Assembly: GCF_902167145.1 (NCBI RefSeq) | Contig: NC_050101.1 | Coordinates: 119,503,789-119,567,788 of the forward strand | Direction of reading: 5' to 3' | DNA length: 64,000 nucleotides | Source: Zea mays | Taxonomy: Eukaryota; Streptophyta; Magnoliopsida; Poales; Poaceae | Part shown: positions 44,721-56,000 of the stretch, in pieces | Layout: the number at the start of each line of letters is the position of its first letter | Numbering within the stretch: the first letter of the stretch is position 1 | The notes under the pieces: model-generated | The model's input: only the letters and a program-made list of their open reading frames with translations | Told to the model about the DNA's origin: nothing | The model's database searches: none | Program-made: the position numbers and the translations under genes

Positions 44721-47700
44721 GCTTATGCATCCGGGGGCTCAAGTTGGATCATCGATAGCGGGTGCACAAACCACATGACAGGGGAGAAGAAGATGTTCTC
44801 CTCCTACGAGAAAAACCAAGATCCCCAACGAGCTATCACATTCGGGGATGGAAATCAAGGTTTGGTCAAAGGATTGGGTAAAATTGTTATATCTCCTGAC
44901 CATTCCATTTCCAATGTTTTTCTTGTAGATTCTTTAGATTATAACTTGCTTTCAGTTTCGCAATTATGCAAAATGGGTTACAACTGTCTTTTTACGGATA
45001 TAGGTGTTACTGTCTTTAGAAGAAGTGATGATTCAGTAGCATTTAAGGGAGTGTTAGAGGGTCAACTATACTTAGTAGATTTTGATAGAGCTGAACTCGA
45101 CACTTGCTTAATTGCTAAGACCAACATGGGCTGGCTCTGGCATCACCAACTAGCACATGTTGGAATGAAGAATCTTCACAAGCTTCTAAAGGGAGAACAC
45201 ATTTTGGGACTAACAAATGTTCATTTTGAGAAAGACAAGATTTCTAGCGCATGTCAGGCAGGGAAGCAAGTTGGTGTTCATCATCCGCACAAGAACATCA
45301 TGACGACCGACAGGCCACTCGAGCTCCTACACATGGACTTATTCGGCCCGATAGCTTACATAAGCATCGGCGGGAGTAAGTACTGTCTAGTTATTTTGGA
45401 TGACTATTCTCGCTTCACTTGGGTGTTCTTTTTGCTGGAAAAATCTCATACCCAAGAAACCTTAAAGGGATTCTTGAGACGGGCTCAAAAATGAGTTCGG
45501 CTTAAGGATCAAGAAAATAAGAAGCGACAACGGGACGAAGTTCAAGAACTCTCAAATTGAAGGCTTCCTTGAGGAGGAGGCATCAAGCATGAGTTCTCTT
45601 CTCCCTACACCCCACAACAAAATGGTGTAGTGGAGAGGAAGAATAGAACTCTATTGGACATGGCAAGGACCATGCTTGATGAGTACAAGACTTCGGATCG
45701 GTTTTGGGCGGAGGCGGTTAACACCGCATGCTACGCCATCAACCGGTTGTATCTACACCGAATCCTCAAGAAGACATCATATGAACTCCTAACCGGTAAA
45801 AAGCCCAATGTTTCATATTTTAGAGTCTTTGGTAGCAAATGCTTTATTCTTGTTAAAAGAGGTAGAAAATCTAAATTTGCTCCTAAGGCTGTAGAAGGCT
45901 TTTTGCTAGGATATGATTCAAACACAAGGGCATATAGAGTCTTTAACAAGTCCACTGGACTAGTTGAAGTTTCTTGTGACATTGTGTTTGATGAGACTAA
46001 TGGCTCTCAACTAGAGCAAGTTGATCTTGATGAGTTAGATGATGAAGAGGCTCCATGCGTCGCGCTAAGGAACATGTCCATTGGGGATGTGTGTCCTAAG
46101 GAATCCGAAGAGTCTCCACAAGCACAAGATCAACCATCTTCCTCCATGCAAGCATCTCCACCAACTCAAGATGAGGATGAGGCTCAAAATGATGAAGGAG
46201 AAGATCAAGAAGTTGAGCCACCTCAAGAGGAGAGCAATGATCAAGGGGGAGTGCCCGTGATCAAGATGAGGAAGATGAACAAGTTCCAAAACCGCCACAC
46301 CCAAGAGTCCACCAAGCAATCCAACAAGATCACCCCGTGAACACCATCCTCGGCGATATTCAAAAGGGGGTAACTACTCGATCTCGTGTTGCTCATTTTT
46401 GTGAACATTACTCGTTTGTTTCCTCTATTGAGCCACACAGGGTAGAGGAAGCACTTCAAGATTCGGATTGGGTGGTGGCGATGCAAGAGGAGCTCAACAA
46501 CTTCACTAGGAATGTGGTATGGCATTTAGTTCCACGTCCTAACCAAAATCTTGTAGGAACCAAGTGGGTTTTCCGCAACAAGTAAGATGAGCATGGTGTG
46601 GTGACAAGGAACAAAGCCCGACTTGTGGCCAAGGGATATTCACAAGTCGAAGGTTTGGATTTCGGTGAAACCTATGCACCCGTAGCTAGGCTTGAGTAAA
46701 TTCGCATTTTACTTGCCTATGCTACTTACCATGGCTTTAAGCTTTACCAAATGGACGTGAAAAGTGCCTTCCTCAACGGACCAATCAAGGAAGAGGTCTA
46801 TGTTGAGCAACCTCCCGGCTTTGAAGATAGTGAGTACCCTAACTATGTATACAAACTCTCGAAGGCGCTTTATGGGCTCAAGCAAGCTCCAAGAGCATGG
46901 TATGAATGCCTAAGAGATTTCCTTATCACTAATGGCTTCAAAGTCAGAAAGGCCGATCCTACTTTATTTACTAAAACTCTTGACAATGATTTGTTTGTAT
47001 GCCAAATTTATGTTGATGATATTATATTTGGGTCTACTAACGAATCTACATGTGAGGAATTTAGTAGGATCATGACACAGAAATTCGAGATGTCTATGAT
47101 GGGGGAGTTGAAGTACTTCTTGGGATTTCAAGTGAAGCAACTCCAAGAAGGCACCTTCATTAGCCAAACGAAGTATATGCAAGACATTCTAAACAAGTTT
47201 GGGATGAAGGATGCCAAGCCCATCAAGACACCCATGGGAACCAATGGGCATCTCGACCTCGACATGGGAGGTAAATCCGTAGATCAAAAGGTATACCGGT
47301 CGATGATAGGTTCTTTACTCTATTTATGTGCATCTCGACCGGACATTATGCTTTCCGTATGCATGTGTGCAAGATTCCAAGCCGATCCTAAGGAAGCTCA
47401 CCTTAGGGCCGTAAAACGAATCTTGAGATATTTAGTTTATACTCCTAAGTTTGGGCTTTGGTACCCTCGGGGATCCACATTTGATTTAATTGGTTATTCG
47501 GATGCCGATTGGGCGGGGTGTAAAATTAATAGAAAGAGCACATCGGGGACTTGCCAGTTCTTGGGAAGGTCTCTGGTGTCTTGGGCTTCAAAGAAGCAAA
47601 ATTTCGTAGCTCTTTCTACCGCCGAAGCCGAGTATATTGCCGCAGGCCATTGTTGCGCGCAATTACTTCGGATGAGGCAAACCCTTAGGGACTATGGTTA

Positions 47701-47962
47701 CAAATTAACCAAAGTTCCTCTTCTATGTGATAATGAGAGTGCAATCCGCATGGCGGATAATCCCGTTGAACATAGCCGCACTAAACACATAGCCATTCGG
47801 TATCATTTTCTAAGGGATCACCAACAAAAGGGGGATATCGAGATTGCATATATTAACACTAAAGAACAATTAGCCGATATCTTTACCAAGCCATTAGATG
47901 AACAAACATTTAACAAACTTAGGCATGAGCTAAATATTCTTGATTCTCAGAATTTCTTTTGA
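44721..47962 (+). pseudogene. pol: Sirevirus D pol, multiply broken
   Basis: Protease (DSGCTNHM), integrase, RT (YVDDIIFGS) and RNase H are all recognisable. Lesions in order: the first Cys of the integrase zinc pair is Ser (ISSACQAGK where the others have ICSACQAGK); an extra A near 45490 and a missing G near 45581, which restores the frame 91 bp later; a missing base near 46250; a TAA at about 46583-46585; a TAA at about 46697-46699. From 46751 the frame is open to the end at 47962. The integrase and RT regions are therefore inactive. Confidence 0.92.
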
Positions 47963-48802
47963 TGTTTTGCACACATAGCTCATTAATATACCTTTGATCA
48001 TATCTCTTTCATGTGCTATGACTAATGTGTTTTCAAGTATATTTCAAACTAAGTCATAGATTGAAAGTGAAAAGGAGTCTTTGGCGAAGACAAAAGGCTT
48101 CCACTCCACTCCATCTAAATTACTCATCCTTCGCCGTCACTCCGCGCCGCTCTCCAACTTTGGTATAATCTTCACTCATATTTTGTTCGCCAAAGGGGGA
48201 GAAAGTAGTTAAAAGGGCTTATATTTCACTCAAGTATCCGTTTTTGGCGATTCATGCCAAAGGGGGAGAAAGTATTAGCCCAAAGCAAAAGGACCGCACC
48301 ACCACCAATTTTCAAAAATTTGAGTTAAGAAAAGATTTCTCAATTTGTGATTTTCATGATGATTTTCCAATCGGTATCTTATTAGAATTTCAAATTGGTA
48401 CAACCCCTTTCAAAACTAATATCCAAAACCCTCTTGAACACTAAGAGAAGAATTTGATTGAGGGGGAGTTTTGTTTAGTCAAAGGAAAAAGCATTTGAAA
48501 CAGGGGGAGAAAATTTCAAATCTTGAAAATGCTTCTCAAAATCTTACTCATTGATTCTTTGACTATTTGCAAAAGAACTTTGAAAAGAATTTACAAAAGA
48601 AATTGCAAAAACAAAACATGTGGTGCAAGCGTGGTCCAAAATGTTGAAAATGAAAAAGAAATCAATCCATGCGCATCTTATGAGAATATATTGGTTTCAT
48701 TCCAAGCAACCTTTGCACTTACAATTATGCAAACTAGTTCAATTATGCATTTATATATTTGCTTTGGTTTGTGTTGGCATCAGTCACCAAAAAGGGGGAG
48801 AT
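47963..48802 (+). other. 3' untranslated region of D
   Basis: No gene recognised. GGGGGAG tracts near 48196, 48262, 48461 and 48504, and the polypurine tract AAAAAGGGGGAGA (48789-48801) next to the LTR. Confidence 0.85.
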
Positions 48803-49963
48803 TGAAAGGGAAATAGGCTTACACCTTTTCCTAAATTGATTTTGGTGGTTGAATTGCCCAACACAAATAATTGGACTAACTAGTTTGCTCTAGTCTATAA
48901 GTTTTACAGGTGTCAAAGGTTCACAACAAGCCAATAAAAAGACCAAAGATGGGTTCAAATAAAGAGAGCTAAAGACATCCCAAAGGCACCCTGGTCTAGC
49001 GCACCAGACTGTCCGGTGCACCAGGGAACTTGACGCTGAACTCGCTACCTTCGGGAAAATGGGAGGCCGCTCCGCTATAATTCATCGGACTGTCCGGTGA
49101 AGCACCGGACAGTGTCCAGTGTGCCAGCGGAGCAACAGCTACTTCGCGCCAACGGTCGACTGCAACTGCATTAAATGCGCTACAGTACGCGCCAGAGTCA
49201 GAGCACGCGTAGAAGGGGCACCGGACAGTCTACATGACCTGTTCGGTGCACATCCGGACAACCCAGAGGCCCCACCAGTCAGAGCTCCAATGGTCAGAAC
49301 CCAATGGCCGACTGACGTGGCTGGCGCACCGGACTGTCCGATGCGCCATGCGACGGACAGCCTCCCAACAGCCACTTTTGGTGGTTGGTGCTATAAATAC
49401 CCCAACCACCCCACCATTCATTGCATCCAAGTTTTCTAACTTCCTACACCTTACAAGAGCTATAGCATTCAATACAAGACACATCAAAGAGATCAAAACC
49501 TCTCCCAAGTCCATAGTTCATTCCAAATCAAATAGTGACTAGTGAGAGAGTGCCTTGTGTTCATTTGAGCTCTTGCGCTTGGATTGCTTCTTTTTCTCAT
49601 TCTTTCTTGTGATCAACTCAATTGTAACTGAGGCAAGAGACACCAATTGTGTGGTGGTCCTTGCGGGGACTTTGTGTCCCGTTTGATTGAGAAGAGAAGC
49701 TCACTCGGTCTAAGTGACCGTTTGAGAGAGGGAAAGGGTTGAAAGAGACTCGGTCTTTGTGACCACCTCAACGGGGAGTAGGTTTGCAAGAACCGAACCT
49801 CAGTAAAACAAATCCTTGTGTCTCACTCTTTATTTGCTCGCGATTTGTTTTTCACCCTCTCTCTCGGACTCGGTCATATTTCTAACGCTAACCCGGTTTG
49901 TAGTTGTGCTTAAGTTTATAAATTTCAGATTCGCCCTATTCACCCCCCTCTAGGTGACTTTCA
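48803..49963 (+). repeat. 3' LTR of element D
   Basis: 1161 bp, 75 bp shorter than the 5' LTR. It lacks palindrome-bounded blocks but has an extra GAGAGCTAAAGACATC segment near 48963. Many palindrome arms are mutated (for example CACCAGACTGTCCGGTG). Followed by GCAGC. Confidence 0.94.
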
Positions 49964-49968
49964 GCAGC

Positions 49969-50407
49969 CACCAGCCTGCACCACCATGTGGACCTTCTTT
50001 TCCCCCGTCGTCAAGGCGAAGAGCTCCACGGAGAAAAGATGGGTCCACAGATCCCAGTGGGGGTCAATCCCCAAAAAACCCTCGCAAACCGCCGCGAAGA
50101 TGGCCGCTTGCGCAATGGAGTTGGGGTTGAAGTTGTGCAGCTCCACCCCGTAGTAGTGCAGGAGCGCCCGCATGAAATGGCTCGCTGGCACTCCGAACCC
50201 TCGCTCGTGGAAGGAGACGAAACTAACCACATACCCCGGCGGCAGAGTCGGGTCGGCCTCGCTCGCAGGGGCCATCCACTCCGGCTGCGGGTCACCGGAG
50301 AGGGGACAGAGCAAACCATCGGCGACGAGGGCCTCCAGATCGTCCACTGTGACAGTGGAGAAAGGCCACGGATCGCGCGGCGGAACGACGGTCACCTTGT
50401 CAGCCAT
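49969..50407 (-). pseudogene. Host antisense gene, 5' part of exon 1
   Basis: Starts at ATG 50407, reading MADKVTVVPPRD. It contains the N-terminal part of a domain annotated in grasses as 'putative gypsy type transposon' (Transposase_28 type), with FGVPASHFMRALLHYYGVE and FNPNSIAQAA. The frame continues, in phase, across the insertion of element D into 40786. It lies between the host integrase and the 3' LTR, 75 bp from the LTR start. A minus-strand TATA box lies in that LTR (50738-50731). What the protein does is unknown; the name is historical and does not prove transposase activity. Confidence 0.8.
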
Positions 50408-50730
50408 CGCTGAACGAAGGGGGTGGAGGCGGAGGGGACAAGGTGCACGATTTTCTTTTCTCTAGCTATTCTCTTAGGTTGCTGTCGGCGTTTCGACCCC
50501 GGGGGGTCCCTGGACCGATGAGTAAAATTATCGTTGCATGCCCCAGCCCAGATGGGTTGGCGCGATACGGAACACAAGGGGGGAAAACCGCGGCTCGTGT
50601 TATCCTGCGCCAGAGTGGGTGCGCTTGCAGTAGGGGTTACAAGCGTTCGCGAGGGAGAGAGAGAGCGTGAGCCGGTTCGTCAACCCGTCCTCCCGCGTGA
50701 CCACCCATTGTATGAGGGCCTTGGCCCTTC

Positions 50731-50738
50731 CTTTTATA
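50731..50738 (-). promoter_or_regulatory. Antisense TATA box in host LTR
   Basis: TATAAAAG on the minus strand, about 325 bp upstream of the antisense ATG at 50407. If active, the host's 3' LTR would drive the antisense gene. Confidence 0.5.
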
Positions 50739-51110
50739 GATGCAAGGAGAGGGTCCAGGTGTACAATGGGGGTGTAGCAATATGCTAACGTGTCCGGAAG
50801 AGAGGAGCCAGAGCCCTATGTGCATGCCAACGTGGCTATCGGAGAGGTGCTAGAGCCCTATGTACGCGGTGTTGTGGCCGTCGGAGGAGCGTTTGAGCCC
50901 TGTAGAAGCACAGCTGTCGGGGCTGTTGGGACCTTGCTGACGTCTCCTTGCTTCCATAAGGGGCTGAGAGCCACCATCGTCATGGACGCACGCGGGGAGC
51001 CATCATTACTTGTTACCGAGGCGAGCCTGGATGGGACGCCGGTCTTGTTCCCCCGTAACCTGAGCTAGCTAGGGGTACGGTAATGATGTACCCCCTGAGG
51101 CATGGTCGGT

Positions 51111-51374
51111 CCGAGCCCAAGGTCGGGCGAGGCGGAGACTCCTCCTGAGGCCGAGGCCGGGGTCGGGCGAGGACGTGATTCCTCCCGAGGTCGAGGTTGA
51201 GGCCGGGCCCTAGGGTCGGGCGAGGCGGAGACCACCTTCCGAGGCCGAGGCGGGGGCCGAGCCCTGGGGTCGGGCGAGGCGGAGACTTCTCCTGAGGCTG
51301 AGGCCCAAGGTCGGGCGAGGTAGAGACTTCCTCCTGAGGCCGAGGCCCAAGGTCGGGCGAGGCGGAGCTTCCTG
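51111..51374 (+). repeat. Irregular tandem repeat in host LTR
   Basis: At least six imperfect copies of a unit containing GGTCGGGCGAGGCGGAGA and CCTGAGGCCGAGG, with variable spacing of about 35-55 bp. Minus-strand peptides across it (RPWASASGG) are repeat artefacts. Confidence 0.8.
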
Positions 51375-52178
51375 TGGTGCCTGAGGCTGGACTCAGCTGC
51401 TGTCAGCCTCACCCTGGCGGGTGGCACAGCAGTCGGAGAAGGGCGAGTGGCGCTGTTTTCCTGTCAGGTCAGTCAGTGGGAGGGCGAAGTGACTGCGGTC
51501 ACTTCGACCTTGCCGACTGAGGCACACGTGTTAGGATAAGGCGCCAGGCGATCCTTGCATTGAATGCGCCTGCGATACGGTCAGTTGGTGAGGTGATTTG
51601 GCCAAGGTTGCTTCACAACGAAGCCTGCCCGAGCTGGGCATCGGGCGAGTCGAGGGTGCGCCTGTTGCCGAGGAGGCCCTCGGGCGAGGCATGAATTCGC
51701 CTGGGACTACTGTTCTCGCCCGAGGCTGGGCTCGGGCGAGGCGAGATTGCGTCCCTTGAGTAGACGAAGCCTTGACCTGAATTATGCCCATCAGTCTCTA
51801 CAGTTTGCGTTGATGGTGATTACCAGCCGAGTTTAGGAGTGTTGGGGGTACCCCTAATTCTGGTACCCGACAGTAGCCCCCGAGCCTCAAAGGGAGTGTT
51901 GGTACTCGCTTGGAGGCTTTGTAGCACTTTTTTGCAAGGGGACCGGCCTTTCTCGGTAATATTTTGTTCCGGTGGGTGCGCGTGAGCGCACCCGTCGGGT
52001 GTAGCCCCCGAGGCCTCGGAGGAGTGGTTTGACTCCTTCGAGGTCTTAATGCCTTTCGTGATGCCTTGGCCGGTCTAGTTGTTCCCTCATGCAATCTGAT
52101 CGTAGTCTGGGTGCGTGGTCAGGTTCCGAGTTTTCAGGCTGGTTTGTTGACGCTGTCAACGGTTTGGCCGTAGCCGGG

Positions 52179-52762
52179 TGTTGGGACTATGCTTCGTCGC
52201 CGAAGGTCTTGTAGGAAGAAGCGGCTTTCGGATGAAGCTGTTTGTATGGGATGGCCGAAGGTTCCTCTTCATGAAGCTTCGGTATTACAAACCGACTTAA
52301 AGATAGAATGACCTTTTAGCCCATAAGGGTCTGAGTCAATGTTGTAAACTTTTATGAGGGGCGTAATTGTAATTCTTCACAGGCTGCGACCTGTGCCTAT
52401 AAATAGTGAACAGTATTCCTTTACTGTTCACACATTCTGGTAATTGCTATCGCATCTTTCGGGAACCAATCTTTGCCAAGGCAGAGGTATAACTGTTTTC
52501 AATGACTCAATATATTGAGTAAATATAATATAATTCGTTTATGATTCATTTACCTTTTTATACCCTTTATTTTATGTTATCTTATACAATCTATTAAAAT
52601 TTAATTACGAAGACTTAACCTTCGTAATTATATTCTCATCAACCTTCGTCCAAGGTTCATTATCCTCAAGGGAATAATGTTTCATGGACGAAGGATGTTA
52701 ACATCTAACATTTTATGTTGCCTTGTTCTTAATTTATAGCATTTGAGAACAAGTCCCCAACA
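52179..52762 (+). repeat. 5' LTR of element E
   Basis: 584 bp, TGTTGGGAC to TCCCCAACA. A TATA box TATAAATA at 52398-52405 is followed by the likely start of transcription. GAAG/CTTCG-rich sequence is typical of the whole element. Confidence 0.95.
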
Positions 52763-52763
52763 T

Positions 52764-52775
52764 TGGCGCCCACCT
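52764..52775 (+). other. Primer binding site of element E
   Basis: TGGCGCCCACCT starts two bases after the LTR. TGGCGCC is a common primer site of Tat elements; I cannot name the tRNA with certainty. Confidence 0.75.
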
Positions 52776-52806
52776 CTGGTGAACTCACTTCCACTTTTTT
52801 GAGCTG

Positions 52807-53006
52807 ATGGCTTCGTTCAACGATCAAGCTGGAGCTGCTTCGGACCCAAAGCTGGTGCTCCCGATTACAGGTGGTTCGTGCTCAGAACCAGCCAATAAAA
52901 AGCAGAAGAAAGAGGCGCAGAGAAGGGTACAACATGTTGGAGTGCAAGGACCCTTTATCAAGTCAAGGTGGTCCACATCCCAGTCACCTTCTCCCAGGAG
53001 GACCTT
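52807..53006 (+). pseudogene. gag: Residual gag start of element E
   Basis: ATG 52807 opens a frame of MASFNDQAGA type that reads a basic KKQKKEAQRR stretch and then, after only about 50 residues, sequence that belongs just before protease. A base appears to be missing near 52971, which shifts the frame, and a TAG follows at 53007-53009. No Gag core or zinc knuckle is present, although Tat Gags normally exceed 400 residues. A large internal deletion is inferred. Confidence 0.75.
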
Positions 53007-53009
53007 TAG

Positions 53010-56000
53010 CTCAAGGATTTTCCTCATAACGATGCTATGGTTATTTCTTGCGTTATCAAAGGGTTTCTGGTCCACAATGTCTTGGTTGATACAGGCAGTG
53101 CAGCTGATATCATATTTGCTAAGGCCTTCAGACAAATGCAAGAGCCAGAAGATAAGATTCATGATGCTACACATCCTCTCTGTGGCTTCGGAGGAAGACA
53201 GATTGTAGCACTGGGCAAGATCACCATGTCAGTGACCTTCGGGTTCATCAACAACACTAGAACTGAGCAAGTTGTGTTTGACATTGTTGACATGGAATAC
53301 CCTTACAATGCAATTATTGGTCGTGGCACCCTCAATGCTTTCGAAGCAATTCTTCATCCTGCTTATCTTTGCATGAAGATACCTTCGGATCAAGGACCCA
53401 TCGCTATTCATGGAAGTCAGGAAGCTGCCAGAAAGGCCGAAGGAAACTGGACTAACTCAAAACCAATCCATAACATAGATGGAGCTGAAGCTTGTGAACA
53501 GTACAAATTCAGAAGGGAGAAAGCAGCTTCAGCAGATCAGCCGAAGCCCATGCTCTTATGTGAGGACATAGCAGAGCAGAAGGTGTTGTTGGGTTCTCAA
53601 TTATCCGAAGAACAGGAGAAAACCTTGATAAGGTTTTTGTTCAACAACAAAGATGTTTTTGCATGGTCAGCCAATGATCTCTGCGGAGTTAATAGGGATG
53701 TTATTGAACACTCGCTCAATGTTGACCCATCCTTCAGACCCAGAAAGCAGAGGCTTCGGAAAATGTCTGATGATAAGGCCGAAGGTGCTCGTAATGAAGT
53801 CAAAAGACTCCTCAGTGCAGGAGTTATCAGAGAAGTAAAGTACCCAGAATGGCTAGCTAACATTGTTATGGTAAAAAAGGCCAATGGCAAGTGGCGAATG
53901 TGTATCGATTTTACAGATCTCAACAAGGCTTGTCCGAAGGACGAATTCCCATTACCAAGGATAGACTCTTTAGTTGATGCAGCAGCTTCTTCAGAGCTCA
54001 TGAGTCTGCTAGACTGTTACTCAGGCTACCACCAAATCTGGATGAAGAAGGAAGATGAGCCGAAGACTAGCTTCATAACCCCAAGTGGCACATATTGCTA
54101 TCTTCGGATGCCTGAGGGGCTCAAAAACGCTGGAGGAAGTTTCAGCAGAATGACTGCGAAGGTTCTCCAGTCTCAGATAGGCAGAAATGTGCTAACTTAT
54201 GTTGATGACATCATTGTAAAAAGCACGAAACAAGAAAATCATATTGCTGATTTGCAGGAGACCTTCGCCAGTTTCAGACAAGCTGGCTTAAAGTTGAATC
54301 CAGAAAAATGTGTTTTCGGAGTAAAGAAGGGGAAATTTCTTGGATGCTTGGTTTCAACAAAGGGAATTGAAGCTAATCCAAGTAAAATTGAAGCTATACT
54401 TCGAATGGAGCCACCAACTACAAAAAAGGGGGCCCAAAGATTAACAGGGAGGTTGGCATCTCTTAATAGATTTATATCCAGATCAGCAGAAAGAAATTTA
54501 CCATTCTTCGAAGTGCTGAAATCAGCCGAAGTCTTTCAATGGGGACCAAGCCAACAAAAAGCCTTCGAGGAACTGAAGCAATATCTGATAGATTTAACAA
54601 CATTAACTCCACCAACGCCAGGGGCTCCTTTGTTATTATATGTGGCAGCTTCGCACTCAGCGGTAAGTGCAGCACTTGTCCAGGAGAAGCTTGATGGCCA
54701 AGTCAAGAAGCAGGTCCCAGTGTATTTTGTATCTGAAGTTCTTAGTATATCAAAGAAAAACTATACAGAATTAGAGAAGGTGTTATATGCTGTTTTGATG
54801 GCATCCAGGAAGCTTCGGCATTACTTTCAAGCATACAATATTGTTGTTCCTTCTTCGCAGCCGTTGAAGGATATTATGAGAAATAGAGAAGCTACTGGGC
54901 GGATTGGAAAATGGGCTGCAGAGCTCAATGAATTTTGCATTGATTATGTGCATAGATCTTCGATCCAGTCCCAGGCGTTAGCAGACTTCATTGCTGACTG
55001 GACGCCAGGGGCTCAGGATGAAGAAACAAATAAAGATGTCGAAGTATGGACAATGTTTTGCGATGGGTCTTGGGGAACCTTCGGGGCAGGAGCAGCTGCT
55101 GTGTTGGTCTCGCCATCCAAAGTTAAAACTTGTTATGCGACAAGACTCAATTTCAGTTGTACAAACAATATTACTGAGTACGAAGCCCTGCTTTTGGGTC
55201 TTCGGAAGCTAAAAGCAATGGGAATCAGAAGGGCCATTCTTAAAACTGATTCCCAGGTTGTTTCGGGTCATATCGACAAGAGTTGCAAGGCTAAAGATCC
55301 GAAGCTTGAAAAATATCTGGACATGGTTCGAAGAGTCGAAGCTTCCTTCGAAGGATTTTCTGTCAAAAATATCCCTCGAGGACAAAATGAGCATGCTGAT
55401 TTGCTAGCTAAGTCAGCAGCGCAGGGGCTGCCCACACCTTCGGATGTGTTCTTCGAAACAATAAAAGCACCTTCGGTGGAACTTCTTGAAAGAGCAGTCC
55501 TCAATATATCTCCTGTTTATAGCGAAGATTGGAGAACTGAGATCATCTCTTACCTTCAGGGTAAATTCCTTTCAGATGACGAAACTTATAACAGGAGGAT
55601 AGAGGCAAGAGCTCGTCCATATGTCATGATAGAAGGGGAGTTGTACAAGCATGGAGTTTGTGCTCCGTTACTCAAGTGTTTATCTAGAACCGAAGGCATA
55701 GAGTTGATGAAAGAAATACATGCAGGCATGTGTGGATCTCACATTGGATCTAGGCCATTACTTGGAAAAGTTTTCCGTCAAGGGTTTTATTGGCCGAAGG
55801 CAGCTTCGGATGCAGCGGAATTAGTTCAAAAGTGCGAAGGTTGTTAGAAATGTGCAAGAGATCAAAAACAACCTTCGTCCTTAACACAGCTCATACAACC
55901 CATCTGGCCATTGCAAAGGTGGGGCCTTGACTTGTTGGGTCCATTACCACCGGCCCAAGGGAACTTAAGATATGTTGTAGTGGCTGTGGAATATTTTTCC

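Larger units (their letters stand above)
40787..49963 (+). mobile_element. Sirevirus-type Ty1/copia element D
   Basis: Flanked by a perfect GCAGC duplication (40782-40786 and 49964-49968), inserted in exon 1 of the host antisense gene. LTRs are 1236 bp and 1161 bp and differ by several substitutions and by indels in the palindrome region. Gag is open, pol has many lesions. It is the oldest of the four Sireviruses here. Confidence 0.95.
50483..52178 (+). repeat. Host gypsy 3' LTR, first part
   Basis: LTR-like start TGTCGGCGTTTCGACCCC, 75 bp beyond the antisense gene start. A purine-rich tract (about 50412-50442) precedes it, not directly adjacent. The region contains GTAGCCCCCGAG motifs (51870, 52001) that recur at 61568 beyond element E. 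The partner LTR is outside the window, so the boundary is by motif only. Confidence 0.65.

Noticed and set aside
52824..53174. 116-codon minus-strand ORF in the gag remnant of E
   Set aside because: Shadow of the plus-strand gag/protease sequence; no domain and no upstream promoter.
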